Origin: Brasilonema bromeliae SPC951
GTDB lineage: Bacteria; Cyanobacteriota; Cyanobacteriia; Cyanobacteriales; Nostocaceae
Reading direction: 5' to 3'
Length of the DNA stretch: 34,522 bases
Assembly: GCF_012912135.1 (NCBI RefSeq)
Contig: NZ_QMEB01000032.1
Span: 1 to 34,522, forward strand
Shown: positions 19,409 to 28,287 of the stretch, piece by piece
How the letters are laid out: every line of letters begins with the position of its first letter
How positions within the stretch are numbered: the stretch's first letter is position 1
Made by a program: the position numbers and the translations under genes
The notes under the pieces: model-generated
The model's input: the letters and a program-made list of their open reading frames with translations, nothing else
What the model was told of the DNA's origin: nothing
The model's database searches: none

Positions 19409-20434
19409 CTAAGTTTTGTTTCGACGAAAACTAAATAATCCTTGGAAGAACGACCGAATGACACGCAGCCAACCAACTAACTTTTGGAGAAACGACTGAG
19501 AGACATTTGTTTGGCCCGAAGAGTCTATGACTGGAGTTGGTAAGTTTTCTGCTACAAGAGTCGTTTCTGCTACTATGTTAGTTAACGCCTGCGTGTTATC
19601 GGTTTGACTGGAAGAGTCTACAATTGACTCTGGTAAATTTTCTGCTACAGAAGTCGTTTCTGTGACTTCGTTCCTTAAAATAGCAGTTGGGAAAACTTCT
19701 TCTGCTAGATCACTCATCAGGAGTTGAAAGGCAATCTGCTGCACTTTTTCTACAGCAAGTCCAAGTTGATTGGCAATTTCCCTCAAGGAAATGGTACCAT
19801 TCGCCAACTGCCAAACTTGCCATTCCAGAGAGTCTAACTGGAACTGAGGCTGAGTCATATTCTTATTTGACAGGATTAAACTTAACTCAGGCAGTTGTTC
19901 TGCTAGTAGACTCCAGTCTCGCAGCGATAAGCCGGAGGCTTGACGCTTCGCGTATCGCAAACCGATAAGTGTTACTTCAGTTGCTGGTAGACTCATGCCT
20001 GTCATCTCTGCTGAGGGTAAATCAGCTTCGGCATCAAATTCAAACTGACCATCCTTGAGTTCAAATAAAGCAGATACTTGATCTACAACCTGGGTACGAA
20101 ACAGTAGTTTCAGTTGTTCAGCTTGCAGCAGTCCTTGGAACTTGAGGCATAAACCTATCGGTGTGTTAACCCGACAGATCTTAGCCATTCTCAAAGTAAC
20201 ATCCTGGCTGACCCAGCCCCGTTGGGCGATCATTGAAACCAAGCCTTTTTCGTCTAGACGATCAGCAGCAGCCACAATCCGACCTTGATACAGCCAGATG
20301 TAATAAACTGGCATAAAACCAGTCACATCAGCAGTAATGGTACGAATTGTGAGTAATCCTGTGTTGTCTCCTTGCTCTAGCAATTGAAAGATTTTTGGCA
20401 AGGAAAATTCTGCTAAATTACCAGTAAATATCAT
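19409..20434 (-). CDS. DUF4388/PATAN-like domain protein
   Basis: 341 aa. Starts MIFTGNLAEFSLPKIFQLLEQGDNTGLLTIRT...YYIWLYQGRIVAAADR, followed by a second helical/HTH-like region and a repeat-rich C-terminus. Confidence 0.7.
   Translation of the reverse strand: MIFTGNLAEFSLPKIFQLLEQGDNTGLLTIRTITADVTGFMPVYYIWLYQGRIVAAADRLDEKGLVSMIAQRGWVSQDVTLRMAKICRVNTPIGLCLKFQGLLQAEQLKLLFRTQVVDQVSALFELKDGQFEFDAEADLPSAEMTGMSLPATEVTLIGLRYAKRQASGLSLRDWSLLAEQLPELSLILSNKNMTQPQFQLDSLEWQVWQLANGTISLREIANQLGLAVEKVQQIAFQLLMSDLAEEVFPTAILRNEVTETTSVAENLPESIVDSSSQTDNTQALTNIVAETTLVAENLPTPVIDSSGQTNVSQSFLQKLVGWLRVIRSFFQGLFSFRRNKT
19511..19680 (-). repeat. Intragenic tandem duplication, period about 93 nt (31 codons)
   Basis: ETTSVAENLPESIVDSSSQTDNTQ and ETTLVAENLPTPVIDSSGQTNVSQ. 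The gagtcta landmarks are 93 nt apart (19521 and 19614). Confidence 0.75.
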
Positions 20435-20827
20435 ATTAGTTTTACTTAGTAGTCTGACAGACTAGCAGGTTGAAATGTAAATTTTATATCTAGTACCTCT
20501 CTCAAAAATTTTGTCAGGGTATGAAATAAAGCTACGAAGTTAATAGACTGATAAGCTGTTTTTAATGAGAGTTATGCTGATAAGGCTTAATAAATAAGCT
20601 AGGTCTTGTTGATAAAGTCAGACCTAGCTTTTTACCCGTTGACAAATGGGAATTTCCCAGCGGCTTTGGTTAAAATTTTACAGGTCACAAAGCACGTGTG
20701 ACCTTCATAGGCAGCTAGGCGTTATGATCGACTTGATTGTACATCCAAATTTCTGCAATTTTCTGTAAATGTGCGCTGAAGTGCCACAATTTTAGTTAGC
20801 AGTTTCTAGCCGCTTGGTGAACTTTAA

Positions 20828-20909
20828 CAGTTATCAGTTATCAGTTATCAGTTATCAGTTATCACTGTTCACTGTTTACTGTTTACTGTTCACTGTTCAC
20901 TGTTCACTG
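20828..20909 (+). repeat. Composite heptamer array: (TTATCAG)n then (TGTTCAC/TGTTTAC)n
   Basis: cagttatcagttatcagttatcagttatcagttatcactgttcactgtttactgtttactgttcactgttcactgttcactga. Confidence 0.9.
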
Positions 20910-20923
20910 ATTTAAAGGCAGAA

Positions 20924-21298
20924 TTAGTACATCATAGCCTTTCTCAATTCTGTAAGAACACGCTTAATTTCTAGCAAGAGCAAGCCCTGCTTGGCACTAT
21001 CACTTGCTAAAACGAGTAGTACAGCATCCTCGCCGCATCCATTGAGAATTCCAAAACCCTTGTCACCTTCAACATAAATCCGCTCTATATTGCCTCTGGT
21101 TAACTCACTCCCAATGCGTTCACCAAGAGATATCATAGCCGCAGCCATTGCTGATACCCGCTCTTCATCCATCCCGCCTGGTAAGCTTGAGGATAAAGTT
21201 AGACCATCGGGAGAAACAAGCACTGCACCTTGCACATCACTGGTTGCAGTGACAAAGTTTTGCAGAATGCTGCTAAGTTTTGCTGTGTTGATTGCCAT
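20924..21298 (-). CDS. Roadblock/LC7 domain protein (MglB-like), paralog 2
   Basis: 124 aa. LQNFVTATSDVQGAVLVSPDGLTLSSSLPGGMDEERVSAMAAAMISLGERIGSEL...IYVEGDKGFGILNGCGEDAVLLVLA. Confidence 0.88.
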   Translation of the reverse strand: MAINTAKLSSILQNFVTATSDVQGAVLVSPDGLTLSSSLPGGMDEERVSAMAAAMISLGERIGSELTRGNIERIYVEGDKGFGILNGCGEDAVLLVLASDSAKQGLLLLEIKRVLTELRKAMMY

Positions 21299-21459
21299 CT
21301 TACACTCCTATGCAAGTTTTGATTTTGTAACCTGTAGATAATGTTTGGTTGCCAATTCAGTTTTCTATTTGACTACCTGCATTACAGGATTTTTCAAATG
21401 ATTAAACCACAAATCGTACAGTGGGCATTGTCCATAAAAGTCATTTGATGGACATGTGA

Positions 21460-21569
21460 AATATAGCGCTTCTGGTGTTGTGTGCAATATACGGTTGTAA
21501 TGAAAGTGCATGCACTTTCATTACATTATTCGTGGTAGTGTGTGTGATTCAAATGAGAACCGCTATATT
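21460..21569. mobile_element. MITE-like element with AATATAGCGcTTCT / AGAAcCGCTATATT termini and a central palindrome
   Basis: Terminal inverted repeats match 13 of 14. A 30-bp perfect palindrome lies at 21496-21525. Confidence 0.7.
21496..21525. repeat. 30-bp perfect palindrome TGTAATGAAAGTGCATGCACTTTCATTACA
   Basis: Direct reading; both arms are exactly reverse-complementary. Confidence 0.97.
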
Positions 21570-21933
21570 CGTTCGTGGCAATGCTCACCAAAGTAGAAAA
21601 CCCCTGTAATAAGCTTGCAGGCAAATTCTATCTGTGTGAACAGAGTTTGGGTAAGAGGATGACTGCATTTGCTGTATTAATGATCATCCTCTAAATATAT
21701 GCGATGAGGCAGTGGGAGGCGAGAGTTTCACAGGCTTAGACGCCCGCCAGAAGACTTCCCGCAATCTGCCGCAACTGCCGTAAGCGCAGCGTCTGGTGGA
21801 GGAGATACCTGATAGCCCTCCGGGTTCGCCAGAGCATAGCCGCGTTGTCTTCAATTGGTTTGGTGCAGCACCGATAGCTTGCGTGGCGGAGCCATTCCAA
21901 TTGCTTCTTACCCTTACACCCCTTCTTTTTATT

Positions 21934-22425
21934 TCAAAGGGGTGTAAACTCGAACTCCGTTTGAAGATTTATTTGATCGGCAACAGGAACTTGTCGAGCT
22001 TGGTGGCGTCTTTGCATAACCTGATCGATAAAGCCACCCAGTATACCTAGGGTAAATGGGCACAAACGGCTTGAACCTCCGGTCTCACCAGACATTTCAA
22101 CTGGCTCGGTCACCTTTACCCTAATAAAGTTTTCTTGTTGAGAAACTTCTTCGATCATACACAGTCGTGTTCCTTCCATACCTAAACACAAGTTTAGGCG
22201 CTTTAGTATAGTTGGAAGATCTTGTGATTCCATTGATGCCCCAAGTGCTGTGGCAATTTTCTTACCGTAAGTACGACCCGCAGCACTAATTATAACTGCT
22301 GCAGCTTTGGAACCTAGGTTATCTTCTATGCCATCCAGCAAAGCTTTGTAGTCCATTACATTGACGAAATCTCCTAGCTGTGGTCTGAGAGTACAGGAAG
22401 TTGCCATCATACGGTGATCACTCAT
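21934..22425 (-). CDS. V4R/hydrocarbon-binding-like protein, paralog 3
   Basis: LRPQLGDFVNVMDYKALLDGIEDNLGSKAAAVIISAAGRTYGK...GTRLCMIEEVSQ...SRLCPFTLGILGGFIDQVMQRR. The ORF track start at 22635 adds ~70 residues encoded by repeat-like DNA; a start near 22425 fits the paralogs better. Confidence 0.6.
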   Translation of the reverse strand: MSDHRMMATSCTLRPQLGDFVNVMDYKALLDGIEDNLGSKAAAVIISAAGRTYGKKIATALGASMESQDLPTILKRLNLCLGMEGTRLCMIEEVSQQENFIRVKVTEPVEMSGETGGSSRLCPFTLGILGGFIDQVMQRRHQARQVPVADQINLQTEFEFTPL

Positions 22426-22936
22426 AGAGAAAGAAATATTTGTCCAAAACTTGTAGATAGATGGTTTGGTTGATCGACGTGCCATAAAAAACCTGTCCCT
22501 TGCGGGCAATTTCTTAACCCGAAGGGCGCTGCTCTGGGCAACGGACTGGCTCCCCTGCCGCACTTCTGTTGTTTCACCAGTCTCTACGATGGGAAACCCG
22601 TCTCCATGTCTAGCGCTCAACAAACACTCGTTCACGTCCTGCTTACGAGTTTGTACTTAAGTCGCTGCTTTCTGGAACGTCTTGCACCCGAATTCCATTT
22701 AGCTCTAAAGGTTTTACGGCTATCTGGATAGGTTAAGGAGCTACTAATCAGGTGGTTATTTGCTGCCTGATGCCTTTGTTTAAGATAACATTAAAAATGA
22801 CATATTCAGGATAATTACTGATTTTTTTGGATGATGGGCTGAAAACACACCTTAAGGTTGATACCATACAATACAATTCGCTTAGAAAAAGTTATTTGTT
22901 GAGGCAAGCATTTGTAGGCATAAAAGCGCCCAGCTA

Positions 22937-23482
22937 TCAGGTGGTGTGCTGGTAGTAGTTAGCAAATTCTTCGACGAGTGCATTCAAAGCTTGTTTGACC
23001 GAAGTCACCTCGGTAGCATTGACTGTAATTATTGGTGGTCGAGTTTTCTCATCGTCCAGTCCTAAGGCGATCGCCACATCTTCCGCTTCCCATGCATCTG
23101 GGCAATCAGTATGAGTCAATCCAATCAGATACGGAATTTGCACCCGTTGATTCATAAAGTTGAGTTGTTTACGACCATAGCGAAAATGGTGTGGACGGTG
23201 AGCTGCTACTAGCAAAATGTAAGCGTGGGCTTTTGCAATCAATATCTCCCACATATAGTCAAATCTACTTTGTCCTGGTGTGCCATACAGGTGAAGTGAT
23301 TGATTTGGTCCTATAGTCAGCCGCCCAAAATCCAAAGTGACTGTGGTTGTTTTCTTCAGTAGTCCAACTTCATCTGTCGCTTTCCTGTCAGTATCCACAA
23401 CTTCTATTTCACTAATTGTCCGAATCAAGGTTGTTTTCCCCGCACCCATACCTCCTGTCACCACTATACGTAGGATTTCCAT
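22937..23482 (-). CDS. MglA/COG2229-like small Ras-family GTPase
   Basis: 181 aa. P-loop GGMGAGKTTLI, DFGRLTI, switch II-like LYGTPGQSRFDYMW, and a G4-like position reading THTD instead of NKxD. Confidence 0.85.
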   Translation of the reverse strand: MEILRIVVTGGMGAGKTTLIRTISEIEVVDTDRKATDEVGLLKKTTTVTLDFGRLTIGPNQSLHLYGTPGQSRFDYMWEILIAKAHAYILLVAAHRPHHFRYGRKQLNFMNQRVQIPYLIGLTHTDCPDAWEAEDVAIALGLDDEKTRPPIITVNATEVTSVKQALNALVEEFANYYQHTT

Positions 23483-23814
23483 CTATACTCTGCTACTCCA
23501 TACAACTTATATAATGCTGAACATTGATGTTTACTTGTGCCCAAAGTCGCTCACCGTTGCCCCGAATCTCCGATTCGCGTCAGCCTGTTCAGCAAACAAC
23601 AGGCGCTTGCGTATACGGACGATCGCTCTTGAGGAAAAACTACCATCAGCGAGCTTCCACACCTGTCACTCGAAAGGCTTCAAGTGGATTTGTGGTTGGT
23701 CTTGCGTAAGATTTTGTATTCCTGAACTAGTATGCAGCACTACATCACCCGGTACTTTATTTTTTATCTTACTTAGCTTTTACTCAAAAAAAGTTTACAA
23801 AACGCAACTAAAAT

Positions 23815-25578
23815 TCAAAACTGATTCAGAAGTTCTATTAAACTGACATCTTGCACAGTACCGAGAACTCGATGACGCCGAGATAAGTTAGTCATCTGTT
23901 TGACAGAAACCCAAGCATAGCTTAAGGGTGGAAGTTCCGAAACCTGATGTACTCGCTTGCCGTGATGGGGAGTATAAAATTTGAGTAATACGTCAGATTT
24001 GCCTCTTATGTCTACAAAATTAACAGCAGATGAGTGTAAAACTTGAGCAATTGTAGGTTGTTGGATAAAGGCTTTGACATCAGGGTTGTAGTCGCCAAGA
24101 AAGCCACTACTACCAGCAGCAGCCAAAGATATCCAAACAGGAATTAACCAACTCGCTAACCAGTAACGAGAAGTTAGAGACTTTTTGCCCAGGTGGTAAC
24201 GACCAATCCATACTAAAGGTAATATTAACCAACTGGTTCCTGATACCAATGCCACGATAGCGTACTTATCAACTTGTGCATCACCCCAAACTAAAGCAAC
24301 CATTCCCACCCCTAACAGCAAAACACCTAGTACGCCAAAGGCATAACTCAGATTGCGAGGAAAACAGATGGGAGGAACTGGGGATGAGGACGATGAAGAG
24401 GATAAGAAAGTCATTTCTCGCCTTGCTCCCCCTGCTCCCGTTCGCGCAGCGTGTCCGGAGGACTCAGCTTCCCCTGCTCCCCTTGCTCTCTGTTGTTTTC
24501 TCATCCCTCCACTCAGCCAATTTAACCCTACAGCAGCAAACAAAGCGATGAATGGATACAGCAAAAGACTGTAGTGAGATAAACGAGTGGAAAAAAAACT
24601 TAGTTCGGCAAATAAAATGAGCGGATAGCCAACTAATAGGAGATGGTAGCGAGGAATAGGACGACGAATGAGCAAAACTAAGCCTAAAAGACTGAAAAAA
24701 AACCAAGGAAATGCTTTTAGGGGTATATCCCAGAAATAAAACCCTAACCCATTGTGAGCGCGTTCACCAGAACCTAATTTGAGAACAAAGTTAATTAATT
24801 GTCCAAAACTATCATCACCGTATCGTAACCAGCTAAACCATAACCAGATAAAGGTAGGAATTAACCCTACCACGAACCCGAAATACAACATTGGGTTTGC
24901 AAGATGACGATGACGGCGATGTTCCCATATGAGATAGGGTAGCAAAGCTATGATTGGCAAAAAAATCATAAAGCTTCTGACTAAAAAGCCCAAGCCAAAA
25001 CTCAAACCAGCAAGAAAGCACCAAACAAAGCCATATTTGGGGTGTAATTCTGCTTTCAGTAAAGACCAAATCGCGAAAAGAATCAGGAAAATAACAGGCA
25101 CATCTGGTGTGCCTAAACGGCAGTATTGTAGCCAGAGAAATTCTACACTCAAAATTGCCGCAGCAAGCCAAGCAAGTTTTTTCCCAAGAAGAATTTTGCC
25201 TATTTCATAGACAAGTTGTATGCTCAGAACACCAGCAATCATGCTTGGTAAGCGCGCACTCGCTTCACTGATGCCAAATAATCTGTAACAACTGGCTATT
25301 AACCAATAAGGACCAGGAGTTTTATGATGGGGAGTTGTCCAAGGATGTATCCAATCACCAGTGTCTATCATCAGGCGCGAGCGCCAAGCGTAAAGCCCTT
25401 CATCATGCGCCATCAGGCTACTCTCCCCAGAACTGAACAGCAATAAGGGTAGTGCCCAAATTAACAGCAAAACCAGGGGAAAAGCACTTAAAAAGCCGAT
25501 GGTAAGCTTGGTTTGATGAAACAAGTGTAATCTATGTAACATAAAATCATGGGCAGCCAAATTCTTCTTTTGGCTCAT
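23815..25578 (-). CDS. GT39/ArnT-like polytopic membrane glycosyltransferase
   Basis: 587 aa. MAHDEGLYAWRSRLM...HHKTPGPYWLIASCYRLFGISEASARLPSMIAGVLS...LGTPDVPVIFLILFAIW. Many TM helices. Confidence 0.85.
   Translation of the reverse strand: MSQKKNLAAHDFMLHRLHLFHQTKLTIGFLSAFPLVLLLIWALPLLLFSSGESSLMAHDEGLYAWRSRLMIDTGDWIHPWTTPHHKTPGPYWLIASCYRLFGISEASARLPSMIAGVLSIQLVYEIGKILLGKKLAWLAAAILSVEFLWLQYCRLGTPDVPVIFLILFAIWSLLKAELHPKYGFVWCFLAGLSFGLGFLVRSFMIFLPIIALLPYLIWEHRRHRHLANPMLYFGFVVGLIPTFIWLWFSWLRYGDDSFGQLINFVLKLGSGERAHNGLGFYFWDIPLKAFPWFFFSLLGLVLLIRRPIPRYHLLLVGYPLILFAELSFFSTRLSHYSLLLYPFIALFAAVGLNWLSGGMRKQQRARGAGEAESSGHAARTGAGGARREMTFLSSSSSSSPVPPICFPRNLSYAFGVLGVLLLGVGMVALVWGDAQVDKYAIVALVSGTSWLILPLVWIGRYHLGKKSLTSRYWLASWLIPVWISLAAAGSSGFLGDYNPDVKAFIQQPTIAQVLHSSAVNFVDIRGKSDVLLKFYTPHHGKRVHQVSELPPLSYAWVSVKQMTNLSRRHRVLGTVQDVSLIELLNQF
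24361..24505. repeat. In-frame repeat-like insertion inside the GT39-like gene
   Basis: GCTCCCCCTGCTCCC...CCCCTGCTCCCCTTGCTC array with an SDR-like GTTCGCGCAGCGTGTCCGGAGGACTCAGCTT in the middle. Encodes low-complexity RKQQRARGAGEAESSGHAARTGAGGARREMTFLSSSSSSSP. Confidence 0.6.
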
Positions 25579-25692
25579 GAATATTTTTGTGTCTATTTTT
25601 AAAATACGTATGGTGATATATCAATTGTTTCCACCAAACGGAATCAAAATTGACAAAACTTTGGAAAAATTGGAAAAACTTGTTCTTAAAAG

Positions 25693-26346
25693 ATGTTTAT
25701 GCCCCTGAAACCAGACGAACGCACTAAGCTAGACAGCACAGACGACAAGCTATTTTATGAATATCCCCGCTTTGTCACTCATGTGGACGAAGGTTTTATT
25801 CAACAGCTGACGGATTTATATCGCGAGCGCCTCAAACCCAATACCCGTATCTTGGACATGATGAGCAGTTGGGTGTCACATCTACCACAAGAGATACCTT
25901 TTGCCCATGTTGAGGGACACGGACTCAATGCAGAGGAACTAGCACGGAATCCTCAATTCAATCATTACTTTGTCCAAAATCTTAACGAAAATCCTCAACT
26001 ACCCCTCAAAGACCAAGATTTTGATGCCGTTCTTAACTGCGTTTCAGTACAGTATTTGCAATATCCAGAAGCGGTCTTTTCAGAAATTCACCGCATCCTC
26101 AAACCTGGTGGTGTGGCAATTTTCAGCTTTTCTAACCGCATGTTTTTTCAAAAAGCGATTCAAGCATGGCGAGAGGGTACAGAAGCCAGTAGAGTGGAAT
26201 TGGTAAAAAGCTATTTCTCTGCAGTTCCAGGACTTACACCTCCAGAGGTAATTGCTCGTCAGTCAAGTCTTCCTAATTTCTTACAGTGGATGGGTGTCGC
26301 AGGAGGCGATCCGTTTTATGCTGTTATTGCTTACCGTAGTCCTTAG
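25693..26346 (+). CDS. Class I SAM-dependent methyltransferase (type 11-like)
   Basis: 217 aa. RILDMMSSWVSHLP, HVEGHGLNAEELARN, FDAVLNCVSVQYLQYPEAVFSEIHRILKPGGVAIFSFSNRMF. Confidence 0.8.
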   Translation: MFMPLKPDERTKLDSTDDKLFYEYPRFVTHVDEGFIQQLTDLYRERLKPNTRILDMMSSWVSHLPQEIPFAHVEGHGLNAEELARNPQFNHYFVQNLNENPQLPLKDQDFDAVLNCVSVQYLQYPEAVFSEIHRILKPGGVAIFSFSNRMFFQKAIQAWREGTEASRVELVKSYFSAVPGLTPPEVIARQSSLPNFLQWMGVAGGDPFYAVIAYRSP

Positions 26347-26454
26347 TCATCGGTAATTGCGAAAAACAGTCATCAAAAAGTAAATTTTCCAGGTATTAGC
26401 CAAAACAAACGTCGATAATTTTCACAGAAAGCCAAGCAAAAAGAGGAGTCCAAT

Positions 26455-26985
26455 ATGTTTTTCCCCCGTGCTCGGAGAGTTTTAGCAGCTTTGTTGTTAT
26501 GTTTGTTACTGTTTACAACAGCCTGCGCGCCGAAGACTCCTGGACGTTTTGACCAGGCACAGCAGGAAAGCAGCCGACAAAGAAGCGGTCAGGCGGTTGC
26601 GAAAGATTCAACCCAAGGTAGCGAATTTAACAAATTTTTCCCAAGTGCTGACGCTGGCTACCAACGCGTCTATACCCAAGAGAAAAAAGGCTTTGCTGAA
26701 GCGAAATTGAAAAAAGACGGCAAAGACCTAGCTGTACTTTCCATTAATGATACACAAGCAGTCAAAGGTGCCGCAAACCCAGCGGCAAAATTCGTGAACA
26801 GCCCAAAGACAATAGCCGGATATCCAGCTGTTAGTCAGGGGAGTACTGGTACTGCTATTTTAGTTGCTAATCGCTATCAAGTGAAAGTGCAATCTCGCGA
26901 CGCTTCATTTACAGAGGCTGAACGCGAAGCTTGGATACAGAAATTTAACTTAGGTGGTCTGGCGCGACTCGCTAAAGCCCAATAG
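26455..26985 (+). CDS. Conserved hypothetical lipoprotein
   Basis: 176 aa. Signal peptide with lipobox LLFTTAC, then a soluble domain. Confidence 0.7.
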   Translation: MFFPRARRVLAALLLCLLLFTTACAPKTPGRFDQAQQESSRQRSGQAVAKDSTQGSEFNKFFPSADAGYQRVYTQEKKGFAEAKLKKDGKDLAVLSINDTQAVKGAANPAAKFVNSPKTIAGYPAVSQGSTGTAILVANRYQVKVQSRDASFTEAEREAWIQKFNLGGLARLAKAQ

Positions 26986-27061
26986 CTACAAAGACAAGCT
27001 GTTAGGAGTTTGAGAACTGAAATCCTGAGTCACCAGAAAATAATTAAGTAGGAGTCTATTT

Positions 27062-27949
27062 GTGAGTAAATCAATTTTTGAGTTGGTTGATGAACTACCA
27101 ACCAGCAACTTGACGGTTTCGGCATTGCGATCGCTCGATTTTGTTGCTCCTGGTGAGTGGCAAAATGTAGTTGGCTTTGTCAACACGATCAAAACTGTCA
27201 CTGGTGAAGACGACGAAGACCTCATTCAACAAATTGGCGAACGAGCGGTTTATCTCTACAATGATCGCTCTCAAGGATACCAAAGAGCAATGTGGCTTTA
27301 TCAAACCGTTGATAGCACAGATAAAGCACTTGGTGCAGCCGCTTTAGCAAACAAAGTGGGTGAGAAAATTCCCCTTTTGGGTTTTTTAAACCGAGTCACT
27401 CCCAAAGCGGAGAAAGCACAAACTATAGACTTGTGCTTGAAATTAGTTGCTGAGTTAGTCGCCTTCTGCCAAATTAACGGTATTCCTGGAGACAGTATTG
27501 GGGATTTTGTCGCGTCTTTGGGAGAATATAGCGGTGAATCGTTCATCCGCATGGCTGCATTAGTTTGCTTTGATGGTTTGATACCCCTAGGTCCAGACTT
27601 TATCAGTAGCGCACTATCGAGAATTAATCAGACAAGTCCTCAAGAGTTAGATCAAAACTCGACCTTTGCGAATATTAGAGAGGCAATTCCAGGTAATGAT
27701 TCTAGCAGCAAACTGAACTTTATCGGTGAAAGCTTCCATTCAGTCAGTGGTTGGATGAGTGGTCTAGTTGCTTCAAATAACTTAACCCCACAAAAGGTAG
27801 CTAACAACTTGCAAAATTTTGTCGATTTTGCTGATGATAAGCTAGACTACCTCGCTGCATTCCTGGATGTATCGACAAATTACTACGAACATACAGGTAC
27901 ACAAACTTTAGCACGTCGATTGATTGAGCGAGCTTCGGCGGAAATTTAA
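27062..27949 (+). CDS. Conserved hypothetical protein
   Basis: 295 aa ORF (GTG start) with normal codon usage. No family recognised. Confidence 0.65.
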   Translation: MSKSIFELVDELPTSNLTVSALRSLDFVAPGEWQNVVGFVNTIKTVTGEDDEDLIQQIGERAVYLYNDRSQGYQRAMWLYQTVDSTDKALGAAALANKVGEKIPLLGFLNRVTPKAEKAQTIDLCLKLVAELVAFCQINGIPGDSIGDFVASLGEYSGESFIRMAALVCFDGLIPLGPDFISSALSRINQTSPQELDQNSTFANIREAIPGNDSSSKLNFIGESFHSVSGWMSGLVASNNLTPQKVANNLQNFVDFADDKLDYLAAFLDVSTNYYEHTGTQTLARRLIERASAEI

Positions 27950-28265
27950 CTAGTTTGGCGTAAGTCCCCCGCCATAATGTACTCTTTTGGCGGCGGGATA
28001 TAAGCCAATGTTGGACGATAAAACTCTAGTCCTAGGTGCTTCTAGGTGGCGGGTCCCAATCCCCCACTGATTGATTCTGTAGCGCTGAATTCTGACTTCT
28101 GATTCAAATATGCACGTATCGTATAATTTGTCAACGTTAATGGTGCGATCTACGTTCTTCTTAAGTTTCCAAAGGTTCACATTGAAATCAACCTCAGGGC
28201 TGGTTTTATCAGCCAGATAAGTTGCGTATAGTAAATCAGGTGATGTGCTTGTTCTTTTTCCGTAG

Positions 28266-28287
28266 AAGCACGGCAATGCCGTGCTTT
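28266..28287. terminator. Hairpin, possible terminator or dispersed palindrome
   Basis: AGCACGGCAATGCCGTGCTTTTC. Confidence 0.35.

Noticed and set aside
22426-22635. N-terminal 70-residue extension of V4R paralog 3 in the ORF track
   Set aside because: Encoded by SDR-like repeat DNA and absent from the two paralogs. Most likely an over-extended ORF.
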